Positions 46,753 through 55,807 of a DNA stretch of 64,000 nt are shown one piece after another. How positions within the stretch are numbered: position 1 is the stretch's first letter; each line of letters opens with the position of its first letter. The notes under the pieces were generated by a model. It saw only the letters and a program-made list of their open reading frames with translations, was not told the origin of the DNA and ran no database searches. Source of the stretch: Proteus columbae (GTDB taxonomy: Bacteria; Pseudomonadota; Gammaproteobacteria; Enterobacterales; Enterobacteriaceae); NCBI RefSeq assembly GCF_009914335.1, contig NZ_CP043925.1, positions 2,728,001 to 2,792,000 of the forward strand, in the 5' to 3' direction. The position numbers and the translations under genes were made by a program.

Positions 46753-46842
46753 ATGATCAGTAGCTCTTTTTTTATCCTTTTCCTTTCTTTTATCTGTTCT
46801 ACTGCTGTTGTTAGTATGTTACTCGGTGGCTTAGAGGAATGA
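46753..46842 (+). CDS. Putative small single-span membrane protein
   Basis: 29 residues: MISSSFFILFLSFICSTAVV followed by SMLLGGLEE. A GGAGG ribosome site lies 5 bases before the ATG. Residues 5-24 form one hydrophobic segment, and the end is acidic. A promoter lies upstream and a perfect 12-bp terminator hairpin follows at 46882-46917, so it forms a self-contained unit. I do not recognise it; size and form resemble regulatory or accessory subunit peptides. A second tiny frame (46845-46883, MNISDENILPQK) follows. Confidence 0.55.
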   Translation: MISSSFFILFLSFICSTAVVSMLLGGLEE

Positions 46843-46880
46843 TTATGAATATTTCTGATGAAAATATTCTTCCCCAGAAA

Positions 46881-46920
46881 TAATGCCCATACTTTATATA
46901 AAATCAGTATGGGCATTATT
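46881..46920 (+). terminator. Terminator after the small ORF
   Basis: AATGCCCATACT pairs perfectly over 12 bp with AGTATGGGCATT, then ATTTTACTT. Confidence 0.85.
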
Positions 46921-47018
46921 TTACTTGTCGTTTAAATTCTAGATTTATTTTTCCTGTTATTATTTTTATTCTATTTTTTATAAAAAATCAGATACCCAAA
47001 TTTTCCTTGTTTATCTAT

Positions 47019-47606
47019 TTAGTAAGTGAAATGCCCCGTTATTTTCCATGAAAATAAGACATCCTCAGCGACTTGTCCAAACCCAATATTATGCATAACT
47101 AGATAACGTTGGTTATCCCCGCTTTTCTTATTTACTACAATGCCAATATGAGGGCGCCCATTATCTAAACGCCAGCTAACAATATCGCCTGGCACATAAT
47201 CTTCGGCATTTTTTGTAATTGGTTTTACTTTTCCTTTTCGTGTGAAAAAGACCTCTAAATTGGGAACTCTACGGTGATCAATATTCGTATCGGGTTTATT
47301 CAATCCCCACATTCGTTTACTTGGGTAAGCGGAAAAATTTGCTTTAATATCTTCATGTAATAATTTTTGTAAATCGATATCAATCCCACGATAACTACGA
47401 ATAATCACATCACTACAGACTCCTTTATAAGCAGGCACGTCCCCCATTGGGTAGTCTATTTTACGATAATCAGAGTCGTAAAATACGGCTCTTGGTAAGT
47501 CAGCCGCATACTCCACCAGCTTTTTATTTTGTTCTGAAGTTAGCGCTTGTGCACTTGAAAAGGGAGTAATGAGTAAGAGTAAAACAGTAATTCCCATTAT
47601 TTTCAC
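47019..47606 (-). CDS. DUF1287 (YijF-like) periplasmic protein
   Basis: 195 residues with a signal peptide ending SSAQA (about 20). The DUF1287 domain resembles NlpC/P60-type hydrolases: Cys in YKGVCSDVIIRSYR, His in NGRPHIGIVV and a second His in VMHNIGFG. E. coli YijF is the closest remembered homologue. Possible role in cell-wall amide hydrolysis, unproven. Monocistronic; about 100 bases separate it from the small ORF's terminator. Confidence 0.87.
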   Translation of the reverse strand: MKIMGITVLLLLITPFSSAQALTSEQNKKLVEYAADLPRAVFYDSDYRKIDYPMGDVPAYKGVCSDVIIRSYRGIDIDLQKLLHEDIKANFSAYPSKRMWGLNKPDTNIDHRRVPNLEVFFTRKGKVKPITKNAEDYVPGDIVSWRLDNGRPHIGIVVNKKSGDNQRYLVMHNIGFGQVAEDVLFSWKITGHFTY

Positions 47607-47741
47607 TGTATGTTCTCCATGAAAAAGTTAAATCCATTATTTAAGAAAGAAATAACGTTATCTGTTTATACTGATAAAGCACAGCATAAAAATATCAGGG
47701 AAGTCTTAATTCGTTTTTAGATTCGCTTTTAGAGTAGAGAT

Positions 47742-47774
47742 AAAAAAACCGAGCCACCTTTAGGGTAAGCTCGG
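47742..47774 (-). terminator. Terminator of the MFS exporter
   Basis: On the minus strand GCCGAGCT... with GGCTCGG (core CCGAGC/GCTCGG), followed by TTTTTTT, 50 bases after the stop at 47825. Confidence 0.88.
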
Positions 47775-47824
47775 CTGATAAATAAGGGAAAAAATAAGAA
47801 AGAGAAAAAGTAAGAGAATACAGT

Positions 47825-49087
47825 TTAGTTCAACACAATATGACTTTTACGGCGTAAACTTGCAAACAGCATGTAAACTGCCGTCACTAATAACACCACA
47901 AAGAAGAAATTCATAATGCCGTTATTGGCTTGCGCCATAAACATTCCCACCCCTAAAGGCCCAATAGCAGAGCCAATGCTATAACTTAATAGCATCACTT
48001 GTGTAATAGCGACAATGTAACTCGCATTCACATGATCGCATGCCAATGTAATAGCGATAGGATAAAGTGCAAAAGAAGACATTCCCAATAACGCTAGTGC
48101 AATAATAAGCACCATATAATCGCTAGAAAGATAAGTCAGTCCCATGGCAAAAACGCCCACTAAACACATCATCGCTAATAACAGTGTCTTGCTGATCATC
48201 ACAGACAATTTGCTAATAATAGGCTGGATCACCATTCCGCCTAAAATAATTGCTGCCATCAACACACCTATTTGGTCTGTTGTAAATTGCCCTTGATTTA
48301 AAGCCAATGGCATCATGCCATAAATACTACCCATCACAACGCCAGACACCATACAGCCCACTAAAGCGGCTTTATTTAATCGGCTCATCTGTTTGAGTGA
48401 TAAACTTTTATGAGAGTGCCCTTGTGGTTGCCCTTGTTTAAAAAGCAGAGGCGGTAATACGGCAATGAGTAATAAAACTAATATCGCCATAAACGGGATA
48501 GCGCCTTGCGTACCAATTGCACCAATCGCCAATTGCCCTAATGTTGTGCCGCCATAAAGCGAGGTCATATAAAAGCCTAAGCGTTTAGCTCGCTCTTTAG
48601 GATTATCGCCAATTAATAGCCATGACTCGACAACAACAAATATACCAGCAACCGCCATACCACCAATAAAACGGAAAACCATCCATGCTGATAAATAAGG
48701 CATTAAAGGCAACACACCGACAGTCACTGCCAACAATAATAAAAATACAACGAAAGAAAGACTGTGCCCTATTCTTGCAATAATAGGTTCTATCATGACT
48801 GAACCTATTAATAATCCAATAAAATAAATACTTGCTAACCAACTGGCATAGAGCGTATCCATTCCAAAACTGCTCATAGAGAGTGGAATTAAACTCATTA
48901 AATAGCCTGACGCGATAGCAAATACCGTTAACCCAGCCACAGGTACTAATGTACTGTCGCCTTTGCGTACCAAAGTAGTGTTCTGTTTCACTACCCTCGT
49001 CTCCACAGTCAAAACGGTTGATGATGCGCTGTTTTCTCGATGCCTGATAGAGGCGTTTCTTTTATCTAGGAAAGATAAAAGAAACAA
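47825..49087 (-). CDS. MFS transporter, YcaD-like
   Basis: 420 residues, twelve membrane segments from about residue 48. Motifs fit the YcaD group: SIYFIGLLIGSVMIEPIIARIGH, VVESWLLIGD, and ALLGMSSFALYPIAITLACDHV, close to E. coli YcaD. It has about 45 extra hydrophilic residues at the N-terminus compared with YcaD; the real start may be an internal one, since the first part shows no family similarity. Substrate unknown. Confidence 0.87.
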   Translation of the reverse strand: MFLLSFLDKRNASIRHRENSASSTVLTVETRVVKQNTTLVRKGDSTLVPVAGLTVFAIASGYLMSLIPLSMSSFGMDTLYASWLASIYFIGLLIGSVMIEPIIARIGHSLSFVVFLLLLAVTVGVLPLMPYLSAWMVFRFIGGMAVAGIFVVVESWLLIGDNPKERAKRLGFYMTSLYGGTTLGQLAIGAIGTQGAIPFMAILVLLLIAVLPPLLFKQGQPQGHSHKSLSLKQMSRLNKAALVGCMVSGVVMGSIYGMMPLALNQGQFTTDQIGVLMAAIILGGMVIQPIISKLSVMISKTLLLAMMCLVGVFAMGLTYLSSDYMVLIIALALLGMSSFALYPIAITLACDHVNASYIVAITQVMLLSYSIGSAIGPLGVGMFMAQANNGIMNFFFVVLLVTAVYMLFASLRRKSHIVLN

Positions 49088-49389
49088 AGGTGAAAACAGT
49101 GGATGGCGTCCCTAAATTCAGGAGACGCGAATATAGCGTTTAAATGATGATAAATAAAATTATAAAATCTAATGTCAGAAAACAATTTTATTTATATCAA
49201 TCATGATTATCGTCTTTTTCCACCAAAAAGAAATAGCGCTAATCTAATATTTATTTTTATTAAATGATAAGTATTTTTTATTAAGAAAACTATGAGTAAA
49301 TACGTGCTAAATAAAATAAAAATAATAAACATTCATTACTATCCTATCGTTACTCGATAGGATAGCTAAAAATGAAGAGATACTTTTGT
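49088..49389. other. Intergenic region between MFS and esterase genes
   Basis: 302 AT-rich bases between two minus-strand genes. TCCTATCG (49341-49348) and CGATAGGA (49355-49362) form a short hairpin just after the esterase stop, a weak terminator candidate. Nothing else seen. Confidence 0.45.
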
Positions 49390-50247
49390 TTATTCCACAC
49401 TTTTCTCTAAAGCAATTTTAATGGCATCAGGAATTGAACCACCGTGACCTTTGCCCTCAAACAGATAAAACTCACACTGTTTTCCCGCTTCCGATAAATA
49501 TTGACATAACTGACGTTGCGTTAACCAGCTACTACGCTCTTGATAATTTTTCTGTTGTTCTTCACTTAATTGGCTTAAATCTGGGTTTTCTTCTTTTTCA
49601 CCCAAGGTTATTGCAATAGAAATATCATTAGGAATAGCTTGCCATTGCTCTTGTTTCACCCATTCGCCTTTTCCCCACCATAATGATGGGCTTGCTGCGA
49701 TATAACGTTGAAATGTTTCTGGATGATTGAATAAAACATAGAGGGTAAACACGCCACCAAAGGAGTGACCAAACAGAGATTGCTGAGTGATCGAAACGTG
49801 TTCTTTAGCGAGTTGCTCTAACGCATAAGGCCTTACTTGCGTTAAGAAAAATTGATAAAAATTTTCTGCATTTCCACCTCGGCTAAATGCATCTCCTTTT
49901 ACACTCGGCGTGTAGTCATGCGTTCTCTCTGTAATATAATAAGCTTTATCACCCACATATCCCACACTGATAATCGCAGGCAACGGCTTGTCTTTCTGCT
50001 TTATGGCTTCGTTTATCATCAACGGAAACTGGGCATTTCCATCAACGCTATAAATTAGCGTTGTCTTAGTGGTGTTTTTAGGAATAGCAAGAAAGAGGCG
50101 ATATTGTTTTCCTTCATATGCCACTTCTTTATTTGTAATTTGATAATAAAAGTGAACCTGAGACTCAACTTCAGGAACTTCTTGGTTAGGTCTAGCTTGA
50201 GCCACCGCAGATAACATAATCATTCCACATAACATTAGTATTCGCAT
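49390..50247 (-). CDS. Periplasmic alpha/beta-hydrolase esterase (IroE/Fes-like)
   Basis: 285 residues with a signal peptide (to VAQA, about 18). Nucleophile elbow GHSFGG (about 165-170) with the putative catalytic Ser, a glutamate-rich loop, and GKGHGGSIPDAI carrying the His. The family includes IroE, which cuts enterobactin-type trilactones. It follows the siderophore-type receptor on the same strand, which suggests handling of catecholate siderophores, but a terminator lies between them. Confidence 0.82.
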   Translation of the reverse strand: MRILMLCGMIMLSAVAQARPNQEVPEVESQVHFYYQITNKEVAYEGKQYRLFLAIPKNTTKTTLIYSVDGNAQFPLMINEAIKQKDKPLPAIISVGYVGDKAYYITERTHDYTPSVKGDAFSRGGNAENFYQFFLTQVRPYALEQLAKEHVSITQQSLFGHSFGGVFTLYVLFNHPETFQRYIAASPSLWWGKGEWVKQEQWQAIPNDISIAITLGEKEENPDLSQLSEEQQKNYQERSSWLTQRQLCQYLSEAGKQCEFYLFEGKGHGGSIPDAIKIALEKSVE

Positions 50248-50315
50248 AAATCAGATACTCTGTCGGTAATTTAAAAAGTGAGCCATTAAGATGAAAATAA
50301 TAGAGAGGCATAAAA

Positions 50316-50347
50316 AAATAAACCCCATACTTATACGGGGTTTATTT
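50316..50347 (-). terminator. Terminator of the siderophore receptor gene
   Basis: AAATAAACCCC pairs perfectly with GGGGTTTATTT; on the minus strand a TTTTTTTA run follows. Confidence 0.9.
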
Positions 50348-50361
50348 AAATTTAGGCTCGA

Positions 50362-52398
50362 TTAGAAGCTATATTTAATATTCGCCCAATAACGACGACC
50401 TTCATCGACAACCCAGTTACCGCCTTTATCATTTACAGCAGGACCTGTTTCATCTGTAATATTTAATACTGCAAAATTAAACATCGTGTTTTTATTAAAG
50501 TTGTAGGTCATTCCTAAATCAAAGGTTGTGTACCCACTACGATAACGTGCCCCAGTGTAACCATTACGTTGTGCCGCCCAAACTTGCTTACCGGTATAAG
50601 CGGTATTGGCATAAAAACTGGTTGCTTCGTCAAACTGCCAATCAACTCGTGCATTGGCGCTATGTTTTGGTGTTAAATCTAATGGATAGCCTTTTAAGGA
50701 TTCACCTGATGCTAATTTTTCATCATCACTTTTACGTTCTGAATCGATATAGGTGTAGTTTGCATTGACATGCCAACTTTCCGTAATTGGGAAACCAACC
50801 GCGGTTTCAATCCCTTTAATATTCGCTTTACCGACATTATCGTATTGATACAGTTTTAAACCTGTAATTGGGTCTATTTCACCTGTGTCGTAGTTAGTTA
50901 GCTTATCTTTAAAATCAGTATTAAAGAACGTCACACTTGCAGTAACACCATCTCCATTATCATAGCCAATACCAATTTCTTGGCTAACTGATGTTTCAGG
51001 TTTTAAATCACGATTACCGTACATAATCGCGCGACCTTTCTCTGTTGAAGTGCCATATTCTGGGCTAATTTCACGTAAGCTTGGTGCTTTAAAGGCTTTA
51101 GCCACACCACCTTTTAAAGTGAATTCATCCGTTAAATGATAAACGGCATACGCTCTTGGGCTCCAGTGATTACCGTAATATTCGTGATCATCAAGACGCA
51201 CACCGCCAGTTAACGCGAGGTTGTCTGTTACGCTATATTCATCTTCAAGGAATAACGCTTTTTGATCAGCGGTAATGGTGGATTGTTTAACACCAGAGCC
51301 AGTGGATGATTCATCTTTTAAACGTGAATATTGATATTGGCCGCCAAAAGTCATCACGTTATCAGGCAAGAATGCAGTAAATTTCGCATCAAAAACAGTA
51401 TTGGTAATTTCAGGGCGGCGATCTTCATAATACTTCTCGCGCTCTTTTGTCACCTTATCAATCATTTCTGTTTTGGTGATGCGTTTAGTCTGTTCTTGAT
51501 AAACACTTAATTCTGAATGCAGAATATCAAACTGATTTTTATAGGTTAATGCCCAGTGATTACGGTCATTATTGGTTTCCAGCATTTTATTTTCATCCGC
51601 TTTTCCACCACGGATAGTAAATTCGCTCATGGATTTACCCGGTGTCGTTGTACGTTGTAACGTATTGCGACCCGCTTCTAATAAAATGGTTTGATTATCA
51701 GTCGGTGTGAATGCCAATTTTGCCGTAATATTTTTATTGTCATTACGACCTTGGCCATAAGTGATTTTATCTTCAGCACGTAAATAGCTACTGCCATAAA
51801 GCTGTAAGCCTAATTTATCTTCAATTAAAGGTCCTGAAAGATAAAAATCACCATTAATGGAATCGCCTGCATCACGGTTATGTTGCAATGTACCGCCAAG
51901 TGCAACAGAGCCATGCCACTCTTTTGTTACTGGTTTCGTGATGATATTGATAACACCACCCATTGCATCTGAACCATACAGAGATGACATTGGTCCACGA
52001 ATAACTTCTATGCGTTCAATCGCCTCTGCTGGTGGAATAAAACCACCTTCATAGCCACCACTCCCATTAGGACGTGACTCACGGCTATTTTGGCGACGAC
52101 CATCAACAAGAATAAGGGTGTAGTCACCCGGTAAACCACGCATGGTGATTTCTTGTTTATTAGCATTACCATTAATGCTAACACCTTCAACACCTTTTAC
52201 GGCGTCGGCTAAATCATGAACGGGCTTTTTAGCGAGTTGTTCTTTGCTGATCACGGTAATACTTGCTGGTGCATCTGTAATTTGTTGAGCAAACCCTGAT
52301 GCTGATACTACAAGTTTTTCTTCTTTGTTTTCTTGTGCATACAGCGGATAAGAGGCAGATAAAATACAGGCTGTTAAAACACCCATTTTAAAGTTCAT
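50362..52398 (-). CDS. ireA: TonB-dependent siderophore receptor (IreA/IrgA-like)
   Basis: 678 residues. Signal peptide ends in YPLYAQE (about 21); the TonB box may be EKLVVSA. Plug: ITMRGLPGDYTLILVDGRRQNSRESRPNG and IEVIRGPMSSLYGSDAMGGVINIITKP. The barrel ends in WANIKYSF with a terminal Phe. Resembles catecholate receptors (IrgA, IroN, CirA group), and Proteus mirabilis has a receptor named IreA beside gal genes; the symbol is given on that ground. A Fur box lies upstream. Confidence 0.83.
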   Translation of the reverse strand: MNFKMGVLTACILSASYPLYAQENKEEKLVVSASGFAQQITDAPASITVISKEQLAKKPVHDLADAVKGVEGVSINGNANKQEITMRGLPGDYTLILVDGRRQNSRESRPNGSGGYEGGFIPPAEAIERIEVIRGPMSSLYGSDAMGGVINIITKPVTKEWHGSVALGGTLQHNRDAGDSINGDFYLSGPLIEDKLGLQLYGSSYLRAEDKITYGQGRNDNKNITAKLAFTPTDNQTILLEAGRNTLQRTTTPGKSMSEFTIRGGKADENKMLETNNDRNHWALTYKNQFDILHSELSVYQEQTKRITKTEMIDKVTKEREKYYEDRRPEITNTVFDAKFTAFLPDNVMTFGGQYQYSRLKDESSTGSGVKQSTITADQKALFLEDEYSVTDNLALTGGVRLDDHEYYGNHWSPRAYAVYHLTDEFTLKGGVAKAFKAPSLREISPEYGTSTEKGRAIMYGNRDLKPETSVSQEIGIGYDNGDGVTASVTFFNTDFKDKLTNYDTGEIDPITGLKLYQYDNVGKANIKGIETAVGFPITESWHVNANYTYIDSERKSDDEKLASGESLKGYPLDLTPKHSANARVDWQFDEATSFYANTAYTGKQVWAAQRNGYTGARYRSGYTTFDLGMTYNFNKNTMFNFAVLNITDETGPAVNDKGGNWVVDEGRRYWANIKYSF

Positions 52399-52432
52399 AG
52401 CAGTTCCCTGAATTAATAACGGTTATAGTAAT

Positions 52433-52451
52433 GAGAATGATTAATATTATC
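52433..52451 (-). promoter_or_regulatory. Fur box of the siderophore receptor
   Basis: On the minus strand GATAATATTAATCATTCTC matches the Fur consensus at 16 of 19 positions, centred 44 bases before the start. Confidence 0.75.
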
Positions 52452-52568
52452 TTAATCAAATATTCATGAGAATGATTTTCTTTTCATATTTAGTGTTTTT
52501 TTTTAATCTGCATCAAAGCAAATTAGTGCTATTCCGATTAAGTACAGAAATAGCGGATCTTGAGCACA

Positions 52569-52600
52569 AAAAAAGCAGATGGCATAACCATCTGCTTTTT
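52569..52600 (-). terminator. Terminator of sglT
   Basis: AAAAGCAGATGG pairs perfectly with CCATCTGCTTTT around CATAA; A- and T-runs on both sides make it usable in either direction. 56 bases past the sglT stop. Confidence 0.92.
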
Positions 52601-52655
52601 ATCGTTTTGTAGAGTATTTTTAGATTTAGAAAATTAACAAATTACAATCTTGCTA

Positions 52656-54290
52656 TTACCAGAATACGGCATAAAGCACACACAAGATGACCATAATGGC
52701 ATAAGAAGCAATATTGAATCCGCTTTGTGTTTTAAAGGTTTTATCTGTTAATGCAATCGCTCCTACACTGTCATCAGTTTTAGTCGAGGTTAAACTCACT
52801 AAAGCAATCACAACAGTAGTAAAAATAAAGGTGTACATCATTTGATCAAGGAATGGCATACCTAATGGCATTAATTTTAGAAATAATGCAAACGGTATAG
52901 ATAAAACCACACCAATGATTGCGCCTTTTGCATTCGTTTTTTTCCAGAATAAACCTAACAGGAATACCGCTAAAATTCCTGGGCTGACTAAGCCTGTATA
53001 TTCTTGAATATATTGGAATGCCTGATCGATACCACCTAATAATGGTGCAATAAAGCAAGCAATAATTAAAGCAACAACTGCACTAATACGACCCACGTTC
53101 ACTAAACGGGTTTCAGAAGCTTTTGGCCCAATATATTCTTTATAGATATCCATCGTGAAAATAGTCGCGATAGAGTTAAGCATAGATGCCAAAGATGAAA
53201 CTATTGCAGCGGCAAGTGCAGCAAAAACAACACCTTTTGCACCTACTGGTAAGAACTGAGTTAACCAAGGATAAGCTTTATCTGCTTGTGATAAAGTTGG
53301 AATATGCTGTTGTGCCATTGTACCTAAACCTGCCATTAATTCAGGGTTAGTCGTAATAACAAATGCAGCAATACCCGGCACAACCACAAGAACAGGCACT
53401 ATCAGTTTTAAGAATGCAGCAAACACTAACCCTTTTTGTGCTTCATTGATGGATTTAGCTGCTAAAGCACGCTGAATAATGTATTGGTTAAAGCCCCAAT
53501 AATAAAGGTTAGCCACCCACAACCCACCAATCAGCACCGCGATACCCGGCAAGTTCATAAACTGCGGATTATCTTTTTCTAAGATCATTTTAAAGTGATC
53601 AGGTGCGGCTTGTGTCATTTTGCTCAAACCTTCCATAATCCCGCCATCTCCACCGATATAGCTGACTGCTAATACAGTGGTAAATAAGCCACCAAGGATA
53701 AGGAAAAATACTTGTACCACGTCTGTCCACGCAACAGCAGAGAGTCCGCCATAGAGTGAATAGACAACAGCAAATAATGCTAAACCAATAATGGCATACA
53801 TCATTGGTACACCAAGGATGGTTTCTAATGCCAATGAACCTAAATATAGTACCGATGTTAAGTTAACAAAGATAAATAATGCCAGCCAGAATACGGCAAG
53901 AATGGTTTTTAAGTTACGGCTTTTAAAACGATTCTCGACAAATTCTGGAATGGTATAAATACCTTTTTCGATAAAAACAGGTAAAAAGTATTTAGCAACA
54001 ATAATTAATGTCAGTGCAGCCATCCATTCATAAGAAGCGATAGCAAGACCAATGGAAAAACCAGAACCAGACATACCAATGAATTGTTCTGCTGAAATAT
54101 TAGCAGCAATAAGCGAAGAACCAATTGCCCACCAAGGAAGGGTTTTACCTGCTAAGAAATAGTCCTTTGTTCCTTTTTTCTCACCATCCTTTGAACGAGA
54201 AACCCATAATCCTAGACTAATAATGATGACGACATAGAGGGCAAAAATTGCATAGTCTATTGTGCTTAACCCAACACCTTCTGTATGCAT
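52656..54290 (-). CDS. sglT: Sodium/galactose (glucose) symporter, SGLT type
   Basis: 544 residues, about fourteen membrane segments; close to the structurally known Vibrio vSGLT over its whole length and with the same numbering at the N-terminus. Sodium/sugar motifs are present: AANISAEQF (Asn64, Gln69), SYEWM (Glu88), YYWGFNQYIIQR, AAAIVSSLASMLNS. Position 91, Ser in vSGLT and part of the sugar site, is Ala here. GalR-type operators upstream tie it to the gal genes. Confidence 0.93.
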   Translation of the reverse strand: MHTEGVGLSTIDYAIFALYVVIIISLGLWVSRSKDGEKKGTKDYFLAGKTLPWWAIGSSLIAANISAEQFIGMSGSGFSIGLAIASYEWMAALTLIIVAKYFLPVFIEKGIYTIPEFVENRFKSRNLKTILAVFWLALFIFVNLTSVLYLGSLALETILGVPMMYAIIGLALFAVVYSLYGGLSAVAWTDVVQVFFLILGGLFTTVLAVSYIGGDGGIMEGLSKMTQAAPDHFKMILEKDNPQFMNLPGIAVLIGGLWVANLYYWGFNQYIIQRALAAKSINEAQKGLVFAAFLKLIVPVLVVVPGIAAFVITTNPELMAGLGTMAQQHIPTLSQADKAYPWLTQFLPVGAKGVVFAALAAAIVSSLASMLNSIATIFTMDIYKEYIGPKASETRLVNVGRISAVVALIIACFIAPLLGGIDQAFQYIQEYTGLVSPGILAVFLLGLFWKKTNAKGAIIGVVLSIPFALFLKLMPLGMPFLDQMMYTFIFTTVVIALVSLTSTKTDDSVGAIALTDKTFKTQSGFNIASYAIMVILCVLYAVFW

Positions 54291-54330
54291 AATATTTTCC
54301 TTTCAGACCCATAGAGAGAATAGGATTTTA

Positions 54331-54346
54331 ATGTAAACGTTTTCAC
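54331..54346 (-). promoter_or_regulatory. GalR-type operator 1 of sglT
   Basis: ATGTAAACGTTTTCAC fits GTGNAANCGNTTNCAC with one mismatch, 41 bases before the sglT start. Confidence 0.8.
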
Positions 54347-54523
54347 AATCTTTTTCCGTTACTCTGTTCACAAATTTATCGCTTATGTTACGTAAATGGA
54401 TCATAAAACAGGAAAACAAACAATTAGCATGACGAGTAAAGCAAAATTTAAGCTTAAAATACGATGATAGTTTTATTTTATAAATTTCAGATATTAAAAT
54501 AATCGTTGAAAAAAGCCCTACAA

Positions 54524-54539
54524 ATGATAACGATTACAC
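54524..54539 (-). promoter_or_regulatory. GalR-type operator 2 of sglT
   Basis: ATGATAACGATTACAC fits GTGNAANCGNTTNCAC with two mismatches. Centre 193 bp from operator 1, suggesting repression by DNA looping. Confidence 0.65.
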
Positions 54540-54613
54540 AAATTAATTAAGTATGGCCTCTTAATGTAAAAACCATTAAGAGGATCGATTAAATTAAAAA
54601 GAAAATTAGGTAA

Positions 54614-55624
54614 TTAAGAGAGGTGACTAAGATTAAAAACGGAATTACGTTGAACTAATGTTGGCGAAAAAATACGTTGTTTTTGTTCAAGCACTTCACC
54701 TTTAGAAAGCCTGATAGCGAGTGTTGCGGCTTGTTCTGCCATCATTTGTACGGGATAACGCACCGTGGTTAAACGAGGGTGAATATAGCGTGCAATTAAT
54801 ACGTCATCAAAGCCAATAACTGAGATTTTTTCAGGCACAGGGATTTCATTTTCATCAAGAACAGATAAAGCCCCAGCGGCCATAAAATCGTTGTAAGTCA
54901 CTACGGCTGTAAAATCGATAGATTTCGTTAGCAGATGCATCATTGCTTTTTCACCGCCTTCACCTTCAGGCTCACCATACTCAATATAGCTTTCTGGCAA
55001 TGAGATATTATTAGCTTCTAAAGCAGCTTTATAACCAGCAAGACGCTGAGTTGTATCTTCAATATGATGAGTAGATGAAATATATGCGATTTTAGTATGA
55101 CCTTGACGAATAAGATGCTCTGTTGCCATCCATGCCCCTTTATAATTATCTAAAGCGACACAACGTTCGGCAATTTCAGGAATAAAACGGTTAATCAATA
55201 CCATGCTTTTAACTTCTTGAGCATAAGCCAGCAACTCTTCATCAGAGAGTGCTTTTGAATGGATCACCAGACCATCACAGCGACTATTAATCAATAACTC
55301 GATAGATTGTCGCTCATCTTGAGCATCATGATAACCATTACAGACCAAGATGTGTTTCCCTGATTGTCTTGCAACGTTATCAACCGCTTTAACGAGTGTA
55401 CCAAAAAAGGGATCCGAAACGTCATGCACTAAAACACCCAAAGTTTGCGTACTTTGGCTAACCAAAGCCCTTGCTGCTGCATTAGGTCGATAGCCTAGCT
55501 TTTGCATCGCAGCATTAACGGTTTCAATAGATGTCTGACTTGCTTTCGGCGAGTTATTAATGACTCTAGATACAGTCGCGACAGAAACCCCCGCTTCTTT
55601 CGCTACATCTTTGATAGTCGCCAT
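54614..55624 (-). CDS. galR: Galactose repressor GalR/GalS
   Basis: 336 residues from MATIKDVAKEAG; a GTG two codons upstream is less likely. LacI-family HTH (VSVATVSRVINNSPKAS) and hinge (NAAARALVSQ), then the sugar-binding domain (GVLVHDVSDPFFG, VIGFDDVLIARY, RLTTVRYP). GalR and GalS are near equal in similarity; only one appears in the window. Lies between gal operon and sglT, both flanked by its predicted sites. Ligand: D-galactose. Confidence 0.92.
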   Translation of the reverse strand: MATIKDVAKEAGVSVATVSRVINNSPKASQTSIETVNAAMQKLGYRPNAAARALVSQSTQTLGVLVHDVSDPFFGTLVKAVDNVARQSGKHILVCNGYHDAQDERQSIELLINSRCDGLVIHSKALSDEELLAYAQEVKSMVLINRFIPEIAERCVALDNYKGAWMATEHLIRQGHTKIAYISSTHHIEDTTQRLAGYKAALEANNISLPESYIEYGEPEGEGGEKAMMHLLTKSIDFTAVVTYNDFMAAGALSVLDENEIPVPEKISVIGFDDVLIARYIHPRLTTVRYPVQMMAEQAATLAIRLSKGEVLEQKQRIFSPTLVQRNSVFNLSHLS

Positions 55625-55776
55625 ATCCACCCCTTATGGATCACCTTTATTCATGGTTAAGAAATAACGAACCGTTAATCTACAAACAAAGAAAAAAGAG
55701 AGTAATAGAATTTAAGTGGCTTGATTATCAGCGAAGAAGGAAAATTTAAAAAGTAAAAAGATCAAATAAATAGTAA

Positions 55777-55804
55777 AAAGGAAAGCGTTTACACTTTCCT
55801 TTTG
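55777..55804 (-). terminator. Terminator of gal operon with an embedded GalR half-site
   Basis: AAAGGAAAG pairs with CTTTCCTTT around CGTTTACA, 4 bases past the galM stop. The loop and arm read AGTGTAAACGCTTTC on the minus strand, a full left half and a partial right half of the GalR operator, upstream of galR itself. Confidence 0.75.
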
Positions 55805-55807
55805 TTG

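Noticed and set aside
49852-52193. Several 60-80-codon ORFs over the esterase and TonB receptor
   Set aside because: Shadows of two intact long genes.
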